Assembly: GCF_965278975.1 (NCBI RefSeq)
Contig: NZ_OZ257126.1
Span: forward strand, 2,790,001-2,854,000
DNA length: 64,000 bases
Reading direction: 5' to 3'
DNA from: Ferrovibrio sp965278975
GTDB lineage: Bacteria; Pseudomonadota; Alphaproteobacteria; Ferrovibrionales; Ferrovibrionaceae
The notes below the pieces were generated by a model. That model had not been told where the DNA came from and did not search any database. It saw nothing but the letters and a program-made list of their open reading frames with translations. Position 1 is the first letter of the stretch; the number at the start of each line of letters is the position of its first letter. The position numbers and the translations under genes are program-made. Below, one piece after another: positions 1 to 7,892 of this stretch.

Positions 1-14
1 GCGGCTTGTATTGC

Positions 15-851
15 TCAATTCTTGAAGTTCGGGAAGAAGAGCTGCTGGCCCTCGATCTTGTAGGAGGCGATGGCGTCCTGGCCTTCCTTCGACGTGATCC
101 AGTCAACAAAGGCCTTGCCCTCGTTCACCTTCACATGGGTATGCTTGGCCGGGTTGACCAGCATGACGCCATACTGGTTGAACAGCTTCACATCGCCTTC
201 GACGCTGATGACCAGGTCACCCCGGTTCTTGAAGCTGAGCCAGGTGCCACGGTCGGTGAAGGCGTAGGCGTTCATGGCGCTGGCGGTGTTGAGCGTTGGC
301 CCCATGCCAGAGCCGGTTTCGCGATACCAGCCGGTTCCTGCCGTCTTCACATCGATATTGGCTTCCTTCCAGATGCGCAGTTCGGCGGCATGGGTACCGG
401 AACTGTCGCCGCGCGACGCAAACGGCGCCTTGGCTGCGGCGATCTTCTTGTAGGCGGCCACGACATCCTTGCCGCCGCCGACCTTGGCCGGATCGCTTTT
501 CGGGCCGACGATGATGAAGTCGTTGTACATCACTTCGCGGCGGTCGACGCCCCAGCCATCACCGGCGAATTTCAGTTCGGCGACGCGGTCATGCACGAAA
601 ACCACATCGGCATTGCCCTGTTCCGCGGTCTTGAGCGCCTGGCCGGTGCCCTGCGCCACGACGCGCACCTGAATCCCGGTTTTCTTGGTGAAGATCGGCA
701 GGATATGGCCAAACAGGCCGGATTGCTCGGTGGACGTGGTGCTGGCCACGACGATGAATTTTTCCTGCGCCCAGGCAACACTGCTGACAATCGTGCTGCT
801 CACCACAAGAGCGAGGCCGGCGCCAAGGCTGAGAAGATTTCTGCGGTTCAT
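15..851 (-). CDS. tupA: Tungstate ABC transporter substrate-binding protein TupA
   Basis: This is the periplasmic oxyanion-binding component of a tungstate importer. The 278-residue product starts with a signal peptide containing an Arg-Arg pair (MNRRNLLSLG) that ends near VAWAQ, followed by the family hallmark ASTTSTEQSGLF, whose Thr/Ser cluster binds the oxyanion in TupA-type proteins. Other family segments are ASRGDSSGTHAAE and the TGSGMGPTLN stretch. The start is set by a strong AGGAGG just upstream of the ATG. It lies last in the tupB-tupC-tupA operon. Motifs and gene order favour Tup over ModA (molybdate) or WtpA, but the sequence alone cannot prove tungstate over molybdate selectivity. 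Confidence 0.92.
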   Translation of the reverse strand: MNRRNLLSLGAGLALVVSSTIVSSVAWAQEKFIVVASTTSTEQSGLFGHILPIFTKKTGIQVRVVAQGTGQALKTAEQGNADVVFVHDRVAELKFAGDGWGVDRREVMYNDFIIVGPKSDPAKVGGGKDVVAAYKKIAAAKAPFASRGDSSGTHAAELRIWKEANIDVKTAGTGWYRETGSGMGPTLNTASAMNAYAFTDRGTWLSFKNRGDLVISVEGDVKLFNQYGVMLVNPAKHTHVKVNEGKAFVDWITSKEGQDAIASYKIEGQQLFFPNFKN

Positions 852-882
852 GGGTTCCTCCTTTTTGATGATTATTGGTGAC

Positions 883-1632
883 TCACCAGGTTAAATCGCC
901 TTGCAGGAAGGCACGGGCCGCATCGCTTTGCGGCTGGTTGAAAAAGACATCGACCGGTGTGCGCTCCGTGATGCGGCCGCGATGCAGGAAAATCACGTCG
1001 CCGGCCAGGCGCCTGGCCTGACCCAGATCATGGGTCGTCATCACGATCTTGGTGCCGCTGGCAGCGATGCTCTCGATGATGCGTTCCACCTGGCGCGTCG
1101 CGCCGGGGTCGAGTGCCGCCGATGGTTCATCGAGGAACAGGATCTGCGGCTCCAGCGCCCAGGCACGCGCCAGCGCCAGGCGTTGCTGCTCGCCGCCCGA
1201 CAATACGCGGGCGGGCCGTTCGGCCAGTGCCGCGAGGCCGACGCGGTCCAGCACCACCATCGCCTTTGCCTGCCGTGTGGCGGTGTTCAGGCCGCGCAGC
1301 TTGAGCGGGAACTCCACATTGGCCAGCACCGAGCGGCGCAGCAGAACCGGCTTCTGAAACACCATGGCCTGTTCGAAGCGCAGGCTCTGCGGGGTTTTCG
1401 CCGCCATGCCCTGCCAGATCACCTTGCCCTGCGTGGGAGCGATCAGGCCATGGCAGAGCCGCAGCAGCAGGCTCTTGCCGGCTCCGTTGGGGCCGAGCAC
1501 CAGGGTTGGCGCACCGGTGGTGAAATCCAGGGTGATGCCGCCGATCAGCATCTGGCCGTTGATGCTGTAGCCGACATCCTGCAGCGAAAGCGGCAGCAGG
1601 CTTGGCCGTGTATCGATTGGCGTCATCTGCAT
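883..1632 (-). CDS. tupC: Tungstate ABC transporter ATP-binding protein TupC
   Basis: This is the ATPase of the tungstate importer, 249 residues long and cytoplasmic. Visible motifs are Walker A GPNGAGKS (about residues 47-54), signature LSGGEQQR (144-151), Walker B ILFLDEP (164-170) and the switch region TTHD. I chose the ATG two bases after the tupB stop. The reading frame runs on further upstream, but that part only shadows tupB. It lacks the C-terminal molybdate-binding extension of ModC, in line with Tup-type ATPases. The tight spacing implies translation coupled to tupB. Confidence 0.92.
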   Translation of the reverse strand: MQMTPIDTRPSLLPLSLQDVGYSINGQMLIGGITLDFTTGAPTLVLGPNGAGKSLLLRLCHGLIAPTQGKVIWQGMAAKTPQSLRFEQAMVFQKPVLLRRSVLANVEFPLKLRGLNTATRQAKAMVVLDRVGLAALAERPARVLSGGEQQRLALARAWALEPQILFLDEPSAALDPGATRQVERIIESIAASGTKIVMTTHDLGQARRLAGDVIFLHRGRITERTPVDVFFNQPQSDAARAFLQGDLTW

Positions 1633-1634
1633 GG

Positions 1635-2342
1635 TCAGGCGCCCTGCCTGCGGCGCGCGGCATTGCCGAAGGCGGTGGCCGCCGCGTTGATGCCGATGGC
1701 AATCGACAGCAACACGATGCCGAGCGCCATGGCGAGGGCAAGGTCGCCCCGGCTGGTTTCCAGCGAGATCGCGGTGGTCATGGTGCGGGTCACGCCGGCG
1801 ATATTGCCGCCGACGATGATGATGGCGCCGACTTCGGCGATGGCGCGGCCGAAGCCGGCAAAGATGGCGGTGCTGAGGCTGAAGCGGCCATCCCACAGCA
1901 GCGTGGCGATGGCCTTCAGCGGTGTGAGGCCGAGCGAGCGCAACTGTTCGTCATATTCGGCCCAGAGATCGGCGACGGTCTGGCGCGAGAGGGCTGCGAC
2001 GATGGGGGTGATCAGCACTACCTGCGCCACCACCATGCCTGTCGGTGTGAACAGCCAGCCCAGCGTGCCCAATGGCCCCGAGCGCGACAGGATCAGGTAG
2101 ACGACGAGGCCGACCACCACGGGCGGCAGGCCCATGCAGGCATTGAGCACCACGATGCAGGCATTGCGGCCCCGGAATTGTGTCAGGGCGAGCAGGGCGC
2201 CGAAGGGCAGGCCGATGGCGCTGCCGATCACAACGGCGGTCAGGCTGACGCGCAACGACAGGCCGACGATGCGCAACAGTTCAGGATCGAACTGGGCCAT
2301 CATCTGCAGCGAGAGCAGGAAAGCGTCGGAAATCGTGTTCAC
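1635..2342 (-). CDS. tupB: Tungstate ABC transporter permease TupB
   Basis: This is the inner-membrane channel subunit of the tungstate importer, with a conserved SLRVSLTAVVIGSAIGLPFG opening and several hydrophobic segments. The cytoplasmic EAA-type loop that contacts the ATPase is near GFGRAIAEVGAIIIVGGN. The start is uncertain: a GTG at 2342 (NTISDAFLLSL) matches the usual family N-terminus, whereas TTG codons at 2360 and 2378 would add up to 12 residues. It is the first gene of tupBCA, divergent from fdhD, with a large perfect inverted repeat in the shared control region. This placement suggests that metal uptake and formate dehydrogenase maturation are co-regulated. Confidence 0.88.
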   Translation of the reverse strand: MNTISDAFLLSLQMMAQFDPELLRIVGLSLRVSLTAVVIGSAIGLPFGALLALTQFRGRNACIVVLNACMGLPPVVVGLVVYLILSRSGPLGTLGWLFTPTGMVVAQVVLITPIVAALSRQTVADLWAEYDEQLRSLGLTPLKAIATLLWDGRFSLSTAIFAGFGRAIAEVGAIIIVGGNIAGVTRTMTTAISLETSRGDLALAMALGIVLLSIAIGINAAATAFGNAARRRQGA

Positions 2343-2399
2343 CAGACCGGAGTAACGCAACTCCTTGACCCGGAGCAACGACTTAAATGCTTGAAATAA

Positions 2400-2441
2400 G
2401 ACAGGTTTTGGCTACAAAATACTTTGTAGCCAAAACCTGTC
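2400..2441. promoter_or_regulatory. Large perfect inverted repeat in the tupB/fdhD control region
   Basis: Two 19-base arms (GACAGGTTTTGGCTACAAA and its exact reverse complement) are separated by only ATAC. The inner part reads CTACAAA-ATAC-TTTGTAG (2412-2429). The repeat sits 58 bases from the tupB start and 83 bases from fdhD, so one bound protein could control both genes. An 18-base element of the same layout (7/7 and 6/7 half-sites, same 4-base spacer) lies in front of the HTH-TorD/fdhA operon at 7008-7025. There is no T-run on either side, so a terminator is less likely than an operator. The binding protein is unknown. Confidence 0.75.
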
Positions 2442-2524
2442 CGTGCTCAATCGCCCCTGACGGCTCGGGTGGGCTGACAGGGCGGTACGTCGCCATGGAT
2501 TGAATTCTGTCTTATATAGGGCAC

Positions 2525-3421
2525 ATGAAGCCCCAGCCGCCGCCCGCCTATCTCGTCCAGCCCGACCCGCTGAACCCGGCGCTCACCGAAGCCGTGCAGG
2601 GGATCGACCAGGATGGCCAGCCGGTAGAGACCCGCGTCCCGGTCGAACGTCCGCTGACCCTGTTCCTGAACGGACAGGAGATCGTCACCATGATGACGAT
2701 CGGCGATTATCCCGATTACCTGGCGCTCGGCTACCTGATCAATCAGCGCATGCTGCTGCCTGAGGATGAGGTTACCGGCATCGACTTCGACCCGGAAATC
2801 GAAACCATCGTGGTGCGTACCGCGCGGCGCACCGATTACGAAGAGCGGCTGAAGAAAAAGACCCAGACCTCGGGCTGCGCCCAGGGTACGGTTTTCGGCA
2901 ACATGATGGATGCGGTGGAAAGCGTTGCGCTCGATCCGCAGGCGGAGCTGAAGACTTCGTGGATCTACAGCCTGTCGAAACAGATCAATCTCACGCCGTC
3001 GCTCTATCTCGAAGCCGGGGCGATCCATGGCTGTGTGCTGTGCGAGGGCGAGCAGCCGCTGATCTACATGGAGGATGTCGGGCGGCATAACGCCATCGAC
3101 AAGATCGCCGGCTACATGCGCGTGCATGCCATCCCGTCAGCCGGAAAGATCATGTACACCACCGGGCGCCTGACATCGGAGATGGTGATCAAGACGGCGC
3201 AGATGGGGGTTCCCATCCTGATCAGCCGTTCCGGCTTCACGGCCTGGGGTGTGCAGCTTGCGCGCCAGATCGGCATGACTCTGATCGGCCGCGCCAAGGG
3301 CAGGCGTTTCGTCGCGCTCAGCGGCGCCGAACGGTTGCGCTACGATGCCGATCCGGCCACGGTTGTGGAGGAAGCTGCGCGCAGTCAGCGCAAGGGCGGC
3401 CGCGACGACGAGGCAGCGTAA
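2525..3421 (+). CDS. fdhD: Formate dehydrogenase accessory sulfurtransferase FdhD
   Basis: FdhD passes sulfur from a cysteine desulfurase to the Mo/W-bisMGD cofactor so that formate dehydrogenase becomes active. The 298-residue protein shows the family core EDVGRHNAIDKIAG (about 183-196), TTGRLTSEMVIK and the C-terminal TLIGRAKGRRF block. Where FdhD usually has CxxC, this one has TSGCAQG with only one Cys (C118). Two further Cys lie in HGCVLCEG (C170, C173), so sulfur relay may use a different pair. The ATG follows a weak AGGG. It opens an operon of six closely packed genes ending at 6786. Confidence 0.93.
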   Translation: MKPQPPPAYLVQPDPLNPALTEAVQGIDQDGQPVETRVPVERPLTLFLNGQEIVTMMTIGDYPDYLALGYLINQRMLLPEDEVTGIDFDPEIETIVVRTARRTDYEERLKKKTQTSGCAQGTVFGNMMDAVESVALDPQAELKTSWIYSLSKQINLTPSLYLEAGAIHGCVLCEGEQPLIYMEDVGRHNAIDKIAGYMRVHAIPSAGKIMYTTGRLTSEMVIKTAQMGVPILISRSGFTAWGVQLARQIGMTLIGRAKGRRFVALSGAERLRYDADPATVVEEAARSQRKGGRDDEAA

Positions 3422-3433
3422 TGGGTGATTTGC

Positions 3434-4159
3434 ATGATGCCGCATGAATGGCCCGAGTTGCCGCCGGGCTATAGCCTCAAATTATGTGCCGGCGACGCAT
3501 TCGGCACTGCCTGCAAGGCGGCGGAGGACGGCGCCGAGGATGGCTTCATGCTGATGGTGGATCGGCAGGACCGCTGCGAGGCCGCCGTGGTGCTGCGCCC
3601 GCTCGATCCGATCCAGCCGGCGCTCACGCTGGCCTATGTCGGCCTGCTGGGCCTGCATGACGGCCTGGCGGCAGTGGCCCCGGCGGAAACACCGGTCAGC
3701 ATCGGCTGGCCTGACCGCCTCCTGGTGAATGCGGCCTGTGTCGGCGGGATCCGTGTTGCGCATGGCCCGCTGGTGGAAAAAGAGGGTATGGCCGATGTGC
3801 CGGATTGGCTGGTACTGGGCATCACGGTGCAGATGGTGACCGATCCCGATGGTGATGCGCCGGGTGAGGAACTGGAATATACCGATCTGCATGAGGAAGG
3901 CTGCGGCGAAGTGATGGTGCCGCAATTGATCGCATCCTTTGCCCGCCACCTGCTGCACTGGCTCGACCGCTGGCAGGAAGAAGGTTTTGAGCAGGTGCGC
4001 CGGGCCGTGTTGCATGATCTGGACGACAAGGCACTGAAAATCGGCGCCAATGGCGATGCCTGGATGGAGGAGGCGGGAGCAAGAACCCTGTTCCCCTTGC
4101 GCGACCGTCTGCGCCAGCCGAGCTGGACCCTGCCTGAAGCGGTGACGGCCGAACCATGA
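3434..4159 (+). CDS. Biotin/lipoate protein ligase-like protein of the FDH accessory operon
   Basis: The product of about 241 residues resembles the catalytic fold of the biotin/lipoate ligase superfamily. VSIGWPDRLLVNAACVGGIRVAHGP matches the WPND-like substrate loop followed by a GGIR strand, and a C-terminal segment (HWLDRWQEEGF) is helical. The classical ligase lysine motif is not obvious, so ligase activity is unproven. Proteins of this type are known companions of fdhD and DUF3305/DUF3306 genes in alphaproteobacteria. A GTG at 3425 is an alternative start; I prefer ATG 3434. It overlaps the next gene by ATGA. The role in FDH maturation is inferred from context only. Confidence 0.65.
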   Translation: MMPHEWPELPPGYSLKLCAGDAFGTACKAAEDGAEDGFMLMVDRQDRCEAAVVLRPLDPIQPALTLAYVGLLGLHDGLAAVAPAETPVSIGWPDRLLVNAACVGGIRVAHGPLVEKEGMADVPDWLVLGITVQMVTDPDGDAPGEELEYTDLHEEGCGEVMVPQLIASFARHLLHWLDRWQEEGFEQVRRAVLHDLDDKALKIGANGDAWMEEAGARTLFPLRDRLRQPSWTLPEAVTAEP

Positions 4160-4632
4160 AGCTGCTGCGTACCATACGCTTCGATGAATCCGATACCCGT
4201 GTATTCCCGGCAGCCGCCGCTCCGGGCGAATGGGCGGTGCCGGGCACGTTTGTTTTTGCCGATGCCGAGCCGGATCGGCTGGACCGGCAGGAGAAACAGG
4301 CTTTCGCCAATGGTTTCCTGGGGCTTGGCAGTTTCGGCTGGTCGACATTGGTGACGGTGGCGACCATAGAGCGCGAGGAATACGACGCCGTGGTGGCCGA
4401 CTTGGCCCACCATCTGCAGCAAGCCTATGGCGCACCGGATTTTGCTGCCGCGGAAGTGGCGGCGAGGGAAGAGATCGGCTATGCCGCTGCGCTCAGCGAG
4501 CATCCGGTCAACACGCTGCTCAGCCTGAGCCGTTTCATCGAAGGCGATGCGATCCGCGAGCAGTTCCGCGTCGTGCAGCCGCCGCGTGAGAAGCCGCACG
4601 CGAAAATCTGGGAGATCGTGCCGGATGCCTGA
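4156..4632 (+). CDS. Uncharacterised FDH accessory protein (DUF6505-like)
   Basis: This 158-residue soluble protein has no signal peptide, no Cys motif and no membrane segment. It begins MKLLRTIRFDESDTRVF, has a GLGSFGWSTLVTVA strand-rich centre and ends in LSRFIEGDAIREQFRVVQPPRE. I do not recognise a catalytic motif. Position, length and the start phrase fit the family usually annotated DUF6505 next to biotin/lipoate-ligase-like genes in FDH clusters, but that assignment is from memory of gene order and is tentative. It overlaps the preceding gene by 4 bases and the next by 8, so it is surely co-translated with fdhD-linked genes. Confidence 0.6.
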   Translation: MKLLRTIRFDESDTRVFPAAAAPGEWAVPGTFVFADAEPDRLDRQEKQAFANGFLGLGSFGWSTLVTVATIEREEYDAVVADLAHHLQQAYGAPDFAAAEVAAREEIGYAAALSEHPVNTLLSLSRFIEGDAIREQFRVVQPPREKPHAKIWEIVPDA

Positions 4633-5668
4633 GCCAACACCTGGGCAAGCCACCTCCGCAGGCTTCTGGATCAGCAGCGGCTACGATCTGCTGGATCGTG
4701 GCGCTGATGGCCGCCTGACCGTGAGCGAGGATTTCATCCGCGCCTATCTCAGCCGCCCCGAGATGGCGCCGCCTGATGAAGCCTGCGCTGCCGAGCGCGC
4801 CCTGCATGCCAGTCTGCTGGCTGCGCCGTCGCGTGCTGTCACGGCGGCCGATCTAGCTGTGCTCGCCGATGCTGACGCACGGGAGAATTTTGCGATCTTT
4901 CTGCGTTTCCGCGATCATCTGATCAAAAGCGGCAATCTGGAAACCGCCTATGTTGGCCTGATCCGGCCCGGTGCGCCGGCTGTGCCGGCCATGTTCATCG
5001 ACCATCTGGCGGCGGCGATCCTGCGCGATCTGCTGGAGGGCCGCGACAATGCCTTCCAGGCACGCGCCGCCGAACTGTTTTTCCGCGTGCAGAAGGCAAC
5101 GATCCAGGAAAGCCGTATCCTGTTGGCCGATGAGGAAACCGTCGAGATGATGGCGGCGGGCAAAGGCTTTGGTTCGCTGGGGGCGCTGGTGGCCGAGGCT
5201 GGCACGGCTTTGCGCAGCGTCGACATGGACATCCTGACCAAGGAGAACGCGCCACAATACTGGGCGCGCAGCGACCGGCATGACTTCGTGCTGGATTTCG
5301 GGTTTACCCGGGCTGGCCAGGATGCTTTCGCGCGCGTGGTCGAGGCCTGGGTCGAAAGGCTGACCGGCGTGGCGGTGCAGGTGCAGCCGGTGCAGACCAT
5401 CCGCGATGAGCGCTGGGTCTGGCATATAGGCCTGGATACCACATCGACCGCGATCATGAATGCGCTCTACGAGAGCAAGCCGGTGGACGAAGACCATATG
5501 CGGCAGGTGCTGGCGCTGTTCCGCCTGGAATTCCGCGATCCTTCACTTATGCTGCCGCGTGTTGCGGGCAAGCCGGTCTATCTCGGCCTTGCCATGGACC
5601 ATCACGGTAAGGTCAGGCTCAAGCCGCAGAATCTGGTGGCCAACCTGCCGCTGAATCCGGGAAACTGA
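4625..5668 (+). CDS. Uncharacterised FDH accessory protein (DUF6352-like)
   Basis: This 347-residue soluble protein is of unknown function. The start at MPEPTPGQ overlaps the end of the preceding gene by 8 bases; the frame is open upstream, but that part is out-of-frame shadow. Notable stretches are GFWISSGYDLLDRGADGRLTV near the N-terminus, a helical middle with AAELFFRVQKATIQE, and QYWARSDRHDFVLDFGFTR toward the C-terminal third, ending near PVYLGLAMDHHGKVRLKPQNL. No Cys cluster, nucleotide loop or membrane helix is visible. It matches the family I know as DUF6352, found beside DUF3305 in FDH clusters, so a role in cofactor or subunit assembly is plausible. Confidence 0.62.
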   Translation: MPEPTPGQATSAGFWISSGYDLLDRGADGRLTVSEDFIRAYLSRPEMAPPDEACAAERALHASLLAAPSRAVTAADLAVLADADARENFAIFLRFRDHLIKSGNLETAYVGLIRPGAPAVPAMFIDHLAAAILRDLLEGRDNAFQARAAELFFRVQKATIQESRILLADEETVEMMAAGKGFGSLGALVAEAGTALRSVDMDILTKENAPQYWARSDRHDFVLDFGFTRAGQDAFARVVEAWVERLTGVAVQVQPVQTIRDERWVWHIGLDTTSTAIMNALYESKPVDEDHMRQVLALFRLEFRDPSLMLPRVAGKPVYLGLAMDHHGKVRLKPQNLVANLPLNPGN

Positions 5669-5672
5669 AGGC

Positions 5673-6218
5673 ATGACGGATATCCTGCCGCCGGAAACCG
5701 AGATCCGCCACGTTGGCGTGATCCTTGAGCGTCGCAAGCTGAACAATCCCTGGGTGGATTACAGCTGGCGCCCGGTGCAGGTGCTGCCTAGCGTGCCGGC
5801 CGCGGCGCCCTGGACCAAGTTGGCCGAAGGCGAAGGCTGGGAGCAGTTCTACGCCGGGCCTGCTGAACTGGCGCTCTATCGCCATGAAAGCGAGACCTAC
5901 GCCTACAATATCGAAAGCACGCAGCCGGCGGTCTGGGTCTTCCTGCGCCGCAGCGAGGCGGCGCCGGGTATCGCGCTGCATGGTGCCTCCGTCGATCCGG
6001 GCGAGGCCCATGCCCATAACGATACGGGCGACGACATCGTTGATTTCGTGCCGATGCCGGCGGCGATCCTGGATTGGATGACCGATTATGTGCGCCGGCA
6101 TCCGCCAGCGAAGGAGCATTATAAGCGCAAGCGCGACCGCGCCAACCCGGAAGCCCTGGCCCGGCGCACCCGCCTGTATGAATCCGACCCGCTGCGTCAG
6201 GTGCCGGAAGATGAGTAA
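5673..6218 (+). CDS. DUF3305 family protein
   Basis: This 181-residue protein has the DUF3305 features: an N-terminal VGVILERRKLNNPWVDYSWRPVQVLP strand pair, the AELALYRHESETYAYNIES core, and a WVFLRR segment, then a charged Arg/Lys-rich tail (KEHYKRKRDRANPEALARRTR). No enzyme motif is seen. It follows the preceding stop by four bases and overlaps the DUF3306 gene by eight. DUF3305 and DUF3306 nearly always occur as a pair in formate dehydrogenase clusters. Their molecular roles are not established, and I infer only participation in FDH maturation. Confidence 0.85.
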   Translation: MTDILPPETEIRHVGVILERRKLNNPWVDYSWRPVQVLPSVPAAAPWTKLAEGEGWEQFYAGPAELALYRHESETYAYNIESTQPAVWVFLRRSEAAPGIALHGASVDPGEAHAHNDTGDDIVDFVPMPAAILDWMTDYVRRHPPAKEHYKRKRDRANPEALARRTRLYESDPLRQVPEDE

Positions 6219-6786
6219 GGCCGAGGGCAGCGAAGGTTTCCTGTCGCGCTGGTCGAAGCGCAAGGCGGAATTGCGCCAGCAGGAGCAGAAGCAGCCCGTG
6301 GCGGATTCCGCGCCATTGCCTGAAGCGGAAGAAGAAATCGATCTTGCCACGCTGCCTTCCATCGACAGCCTGACCAACGACAGTGACTTCAGTCTGTTTC
6401 TGCGCAAGGGTGTGCCGTTGGCCCTGCGCAATGCGGCGCTGCGCAAGCTGTGGCTGCTCGAACCCAGCGTGGTGAATTACAAGGCGCTGGTCGAATACAA
6501 TTGGGACTTCACGGCCCCCGGTTATGGCGAGTTGCTGCCGACCGACAATGTCGCCGAGATGGCCAAGCAGGTTTTCTCCGGGTTCAGCCAGCTGCCGCAG
6601 ACTGAAACAGCCGAGCCGGCCAAAGCAGAAGAGGCACCTCCTGAACCACAGCAGGCTCTGCCGATGCCGGAAGAGCGGCCGTTGGAGCAACCGGTGGCGG
6701 AGGTCGCGCCGGTCGAAAGCGTGGCGTCGCCGGTGAGGGAATCCGCCCCCCAGAGGCGCCGGCATGGCGGTGCCTTGCCGACCTGA
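6211..6786 (+). CDS. DUF3306 family protein
   Basis: This protein of about 191 residues starts at ATG 6211 (MSKAEGSEGFLSRWSKRKAE), inside the end of the DUF3305 gene. The conserved block is SLTNDSDFSLFLRKGVP followed by LRKLWLLEPSVVNYKALVEYNWDF, typical of DUF3306. The C-terminal third is a low-complexity, Pro/Glu/Ala-rich tail ending in a basic QRRRHGG cluster, probably disordered. It is the last gene of the fdhD operon; 262 bases without a gene follow. Function is unknown beyond its constant link to FDH clusters. Confidence 0.85.
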   Translation: MSKAEGSEGFLSRWSKRKAELRQQEQKQPVADSAPLPEAEEEIDLATLPSIDSLTNDSDFSLFLRKGVPLALRNAALRKLWLLEPSVVNYKALVEYNWDFTAPGYGELLPTDNVAEMAKQVFSGFSQLPQTETAEPAKAEEAPPEPQQALPMPEERPLEQPVAEVAPVESVASPVRESAPQRRRHGGALPT

Positions 6787-7007
6787 CGGCTGTTGCTGCC
6801 AGCTGGCGGTGAGCCCTCCCAGATTGCCAAGCGACAATAAGGGTTGAGTAAATCCAAGTATTTACATCCGGTTATCCGGGGCGCGCGCCTGCCTCGGATC
6901 GATAAAATCTGCGTAAAAATAGTGCTATTAAGAGGCGATTGCAAAATTTCGCATGTGCAGCAAAACCTCTGAAAAATCAGAGGCTTATGCCGATTTCCAT
7001 TGGCAGC

Positions 7008-7025
7008 CAACAAATCAGTTTGTAG
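7008..7025. promoter_or_regulatory. Candidate operator before the HTH-TorD/fdhABC operon
   Basis: CAACAAA-TCAG-TTTGTAG has the same half-sites and 4-base spacer as the core of the tupB/fdhD palindrome, with one mismatch in the left arm. It lies 24 bases before the preferred GTG start. A TTGGC-A-GCCAA mini-palindrome overlaps its left edge (7000-7010), and a CCTCTGA/TCAGAGG hairpin precedes it (6966-6983). The rest of the 6787-7048 gap is AT-rich for this genome and contains no convincing gene, so it is probably the operon promoter region. I could not assign a clear -35/-10 pair. Confidence 0.55.
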
Positions 7026-7048
7026 TTTAAGCGCCGGTGGAGGGATTC

Positions 7049-7858
7049 GTGAGCGACGCACTTGCACAAGCCATAGATCTGGTTGGCGGCCAAACCCAAT
7101 TGGCGCGCCTGCTAGGGGTCAAGCAGGCCAATGTCTGGCACTGGCTGAACAAGGCTGAGCGGGTTCCGGGCGAATATGTGCTGGCGATCGAAAGCGCAAC
7201 GGGTGGCCGGGTCAGCCGCCATGCCCTGCGGCCCGATCTTTATCCTGACAGCGCAGCGCCGGATGCGGCACCGACTATCCCGGAAGAAGATCTCTGGCGT
7301 GCCCAGATATACGCCTTGCTTGGCCGCGCTCTGGCGCGCCGGCCGGATACCGCGCTGCTGACCGCGCTGGCGCAGTTGAAGGGCGACGAGAGCCCGATGG
7401 GCCAAGCCCTGGCTGCTCTGGCCGATGCCGCCCGCAACACCTCGCTGGAGCGCGCACAGGAAGAATATGACGTGCTGTTCATCGGCCTGCCGCGTGGCGA
7501 GCTGGTGCCTTATGCCTCTTTCTACCGTACGGGCTTCCTCTACGAGCGGCCGCTGGCCAAGCTGCGCGGCGACATGGAGAAGCTGGGTTTTGCCCGTGCC
7601 GATCATGTGTCGGAGCCGGAGGACCATATGGGGGCGCTGTGTGAATTGATGGCGTTGCTGATCCGTGGCGGCGAGGGCCGTGGCCCGACCGAACTGCCAA
7701 CCCAGGAGCATATGTTCCGCCAGCATCTGGCGCCCTGGAGCGAGCGGTTCTTCGCCGATCTGGAACAGACACCCAGCGCCAAGCTCTACAAGCCGCTCGG
7801 CACGATCGGGCGGCTATTCGTGACCATCGAAAACCAGGCATTCGCCATGGCCGCCTGA
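7049..7858 (+). CDS. Fusion of a YdaS/Cro-like HTH domain with a TorD-family chaperone
   Basis: The 269-residue protein joins two domains. Residues 1-65 (ALAQAIDLVGGQTQLARLLGVKQANVWHWL, then RVPGEYVLAIE) are a YdaS/Cro-type helix-turn-helix. From about residue 75 on (LWRAQIYALLGRALAR, AQEEYDVLFIGLPRGELVPYASFYR, HMGALCELMALLI, FFADLEQT) it is a TorD-family chaperone, which binds Tat signals and apo-molybdoenzymes. I chose GTG 7049 because GGAGGG lies five bases upstream; GTG 7037 is the longer alternative. It heads the fdhABC operon, so the chaperone part should serve FdhA. The DNA-binding head suggests feedback control of this operon, which is inference. Confidence 0.85.
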   Translation: MSDALAQAIDLVGGQTQLARLLGVKQANVWHWLNKAERVPGEYVLAIESATGGRVSRHALRPDLYPDSAAPDAAPTIPEEDLWRAQIYALLGRALARRPDTALLTALAQLKGDESPMGQALAALADAARNTSLERAQEEYDVLFIGLPRGELVPYASFYRTGFLYERPLAKLRGDMEKLGFARADHVSEPEDHMGALCELMALLIRGGEGRGPTELPTQEHMFRQHLAPWSERFFADLEQTPSAKLYKPLGTIGRLFVTIENQAFAMAA

Positions 7859-7892
7859 GCGGCCTGCACCGGAATTGAATGGAGGACCAGCC

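Noticed and set aside
6966..6983. CCTCTGA/TCAGAGG hairpin as terminator of the fdhD operon
   Set aside because: The stem is only seven pairs with an AAAA loop and no T-run on either side; it lies 180 bases after the last stop and nearer to the next promoter region.
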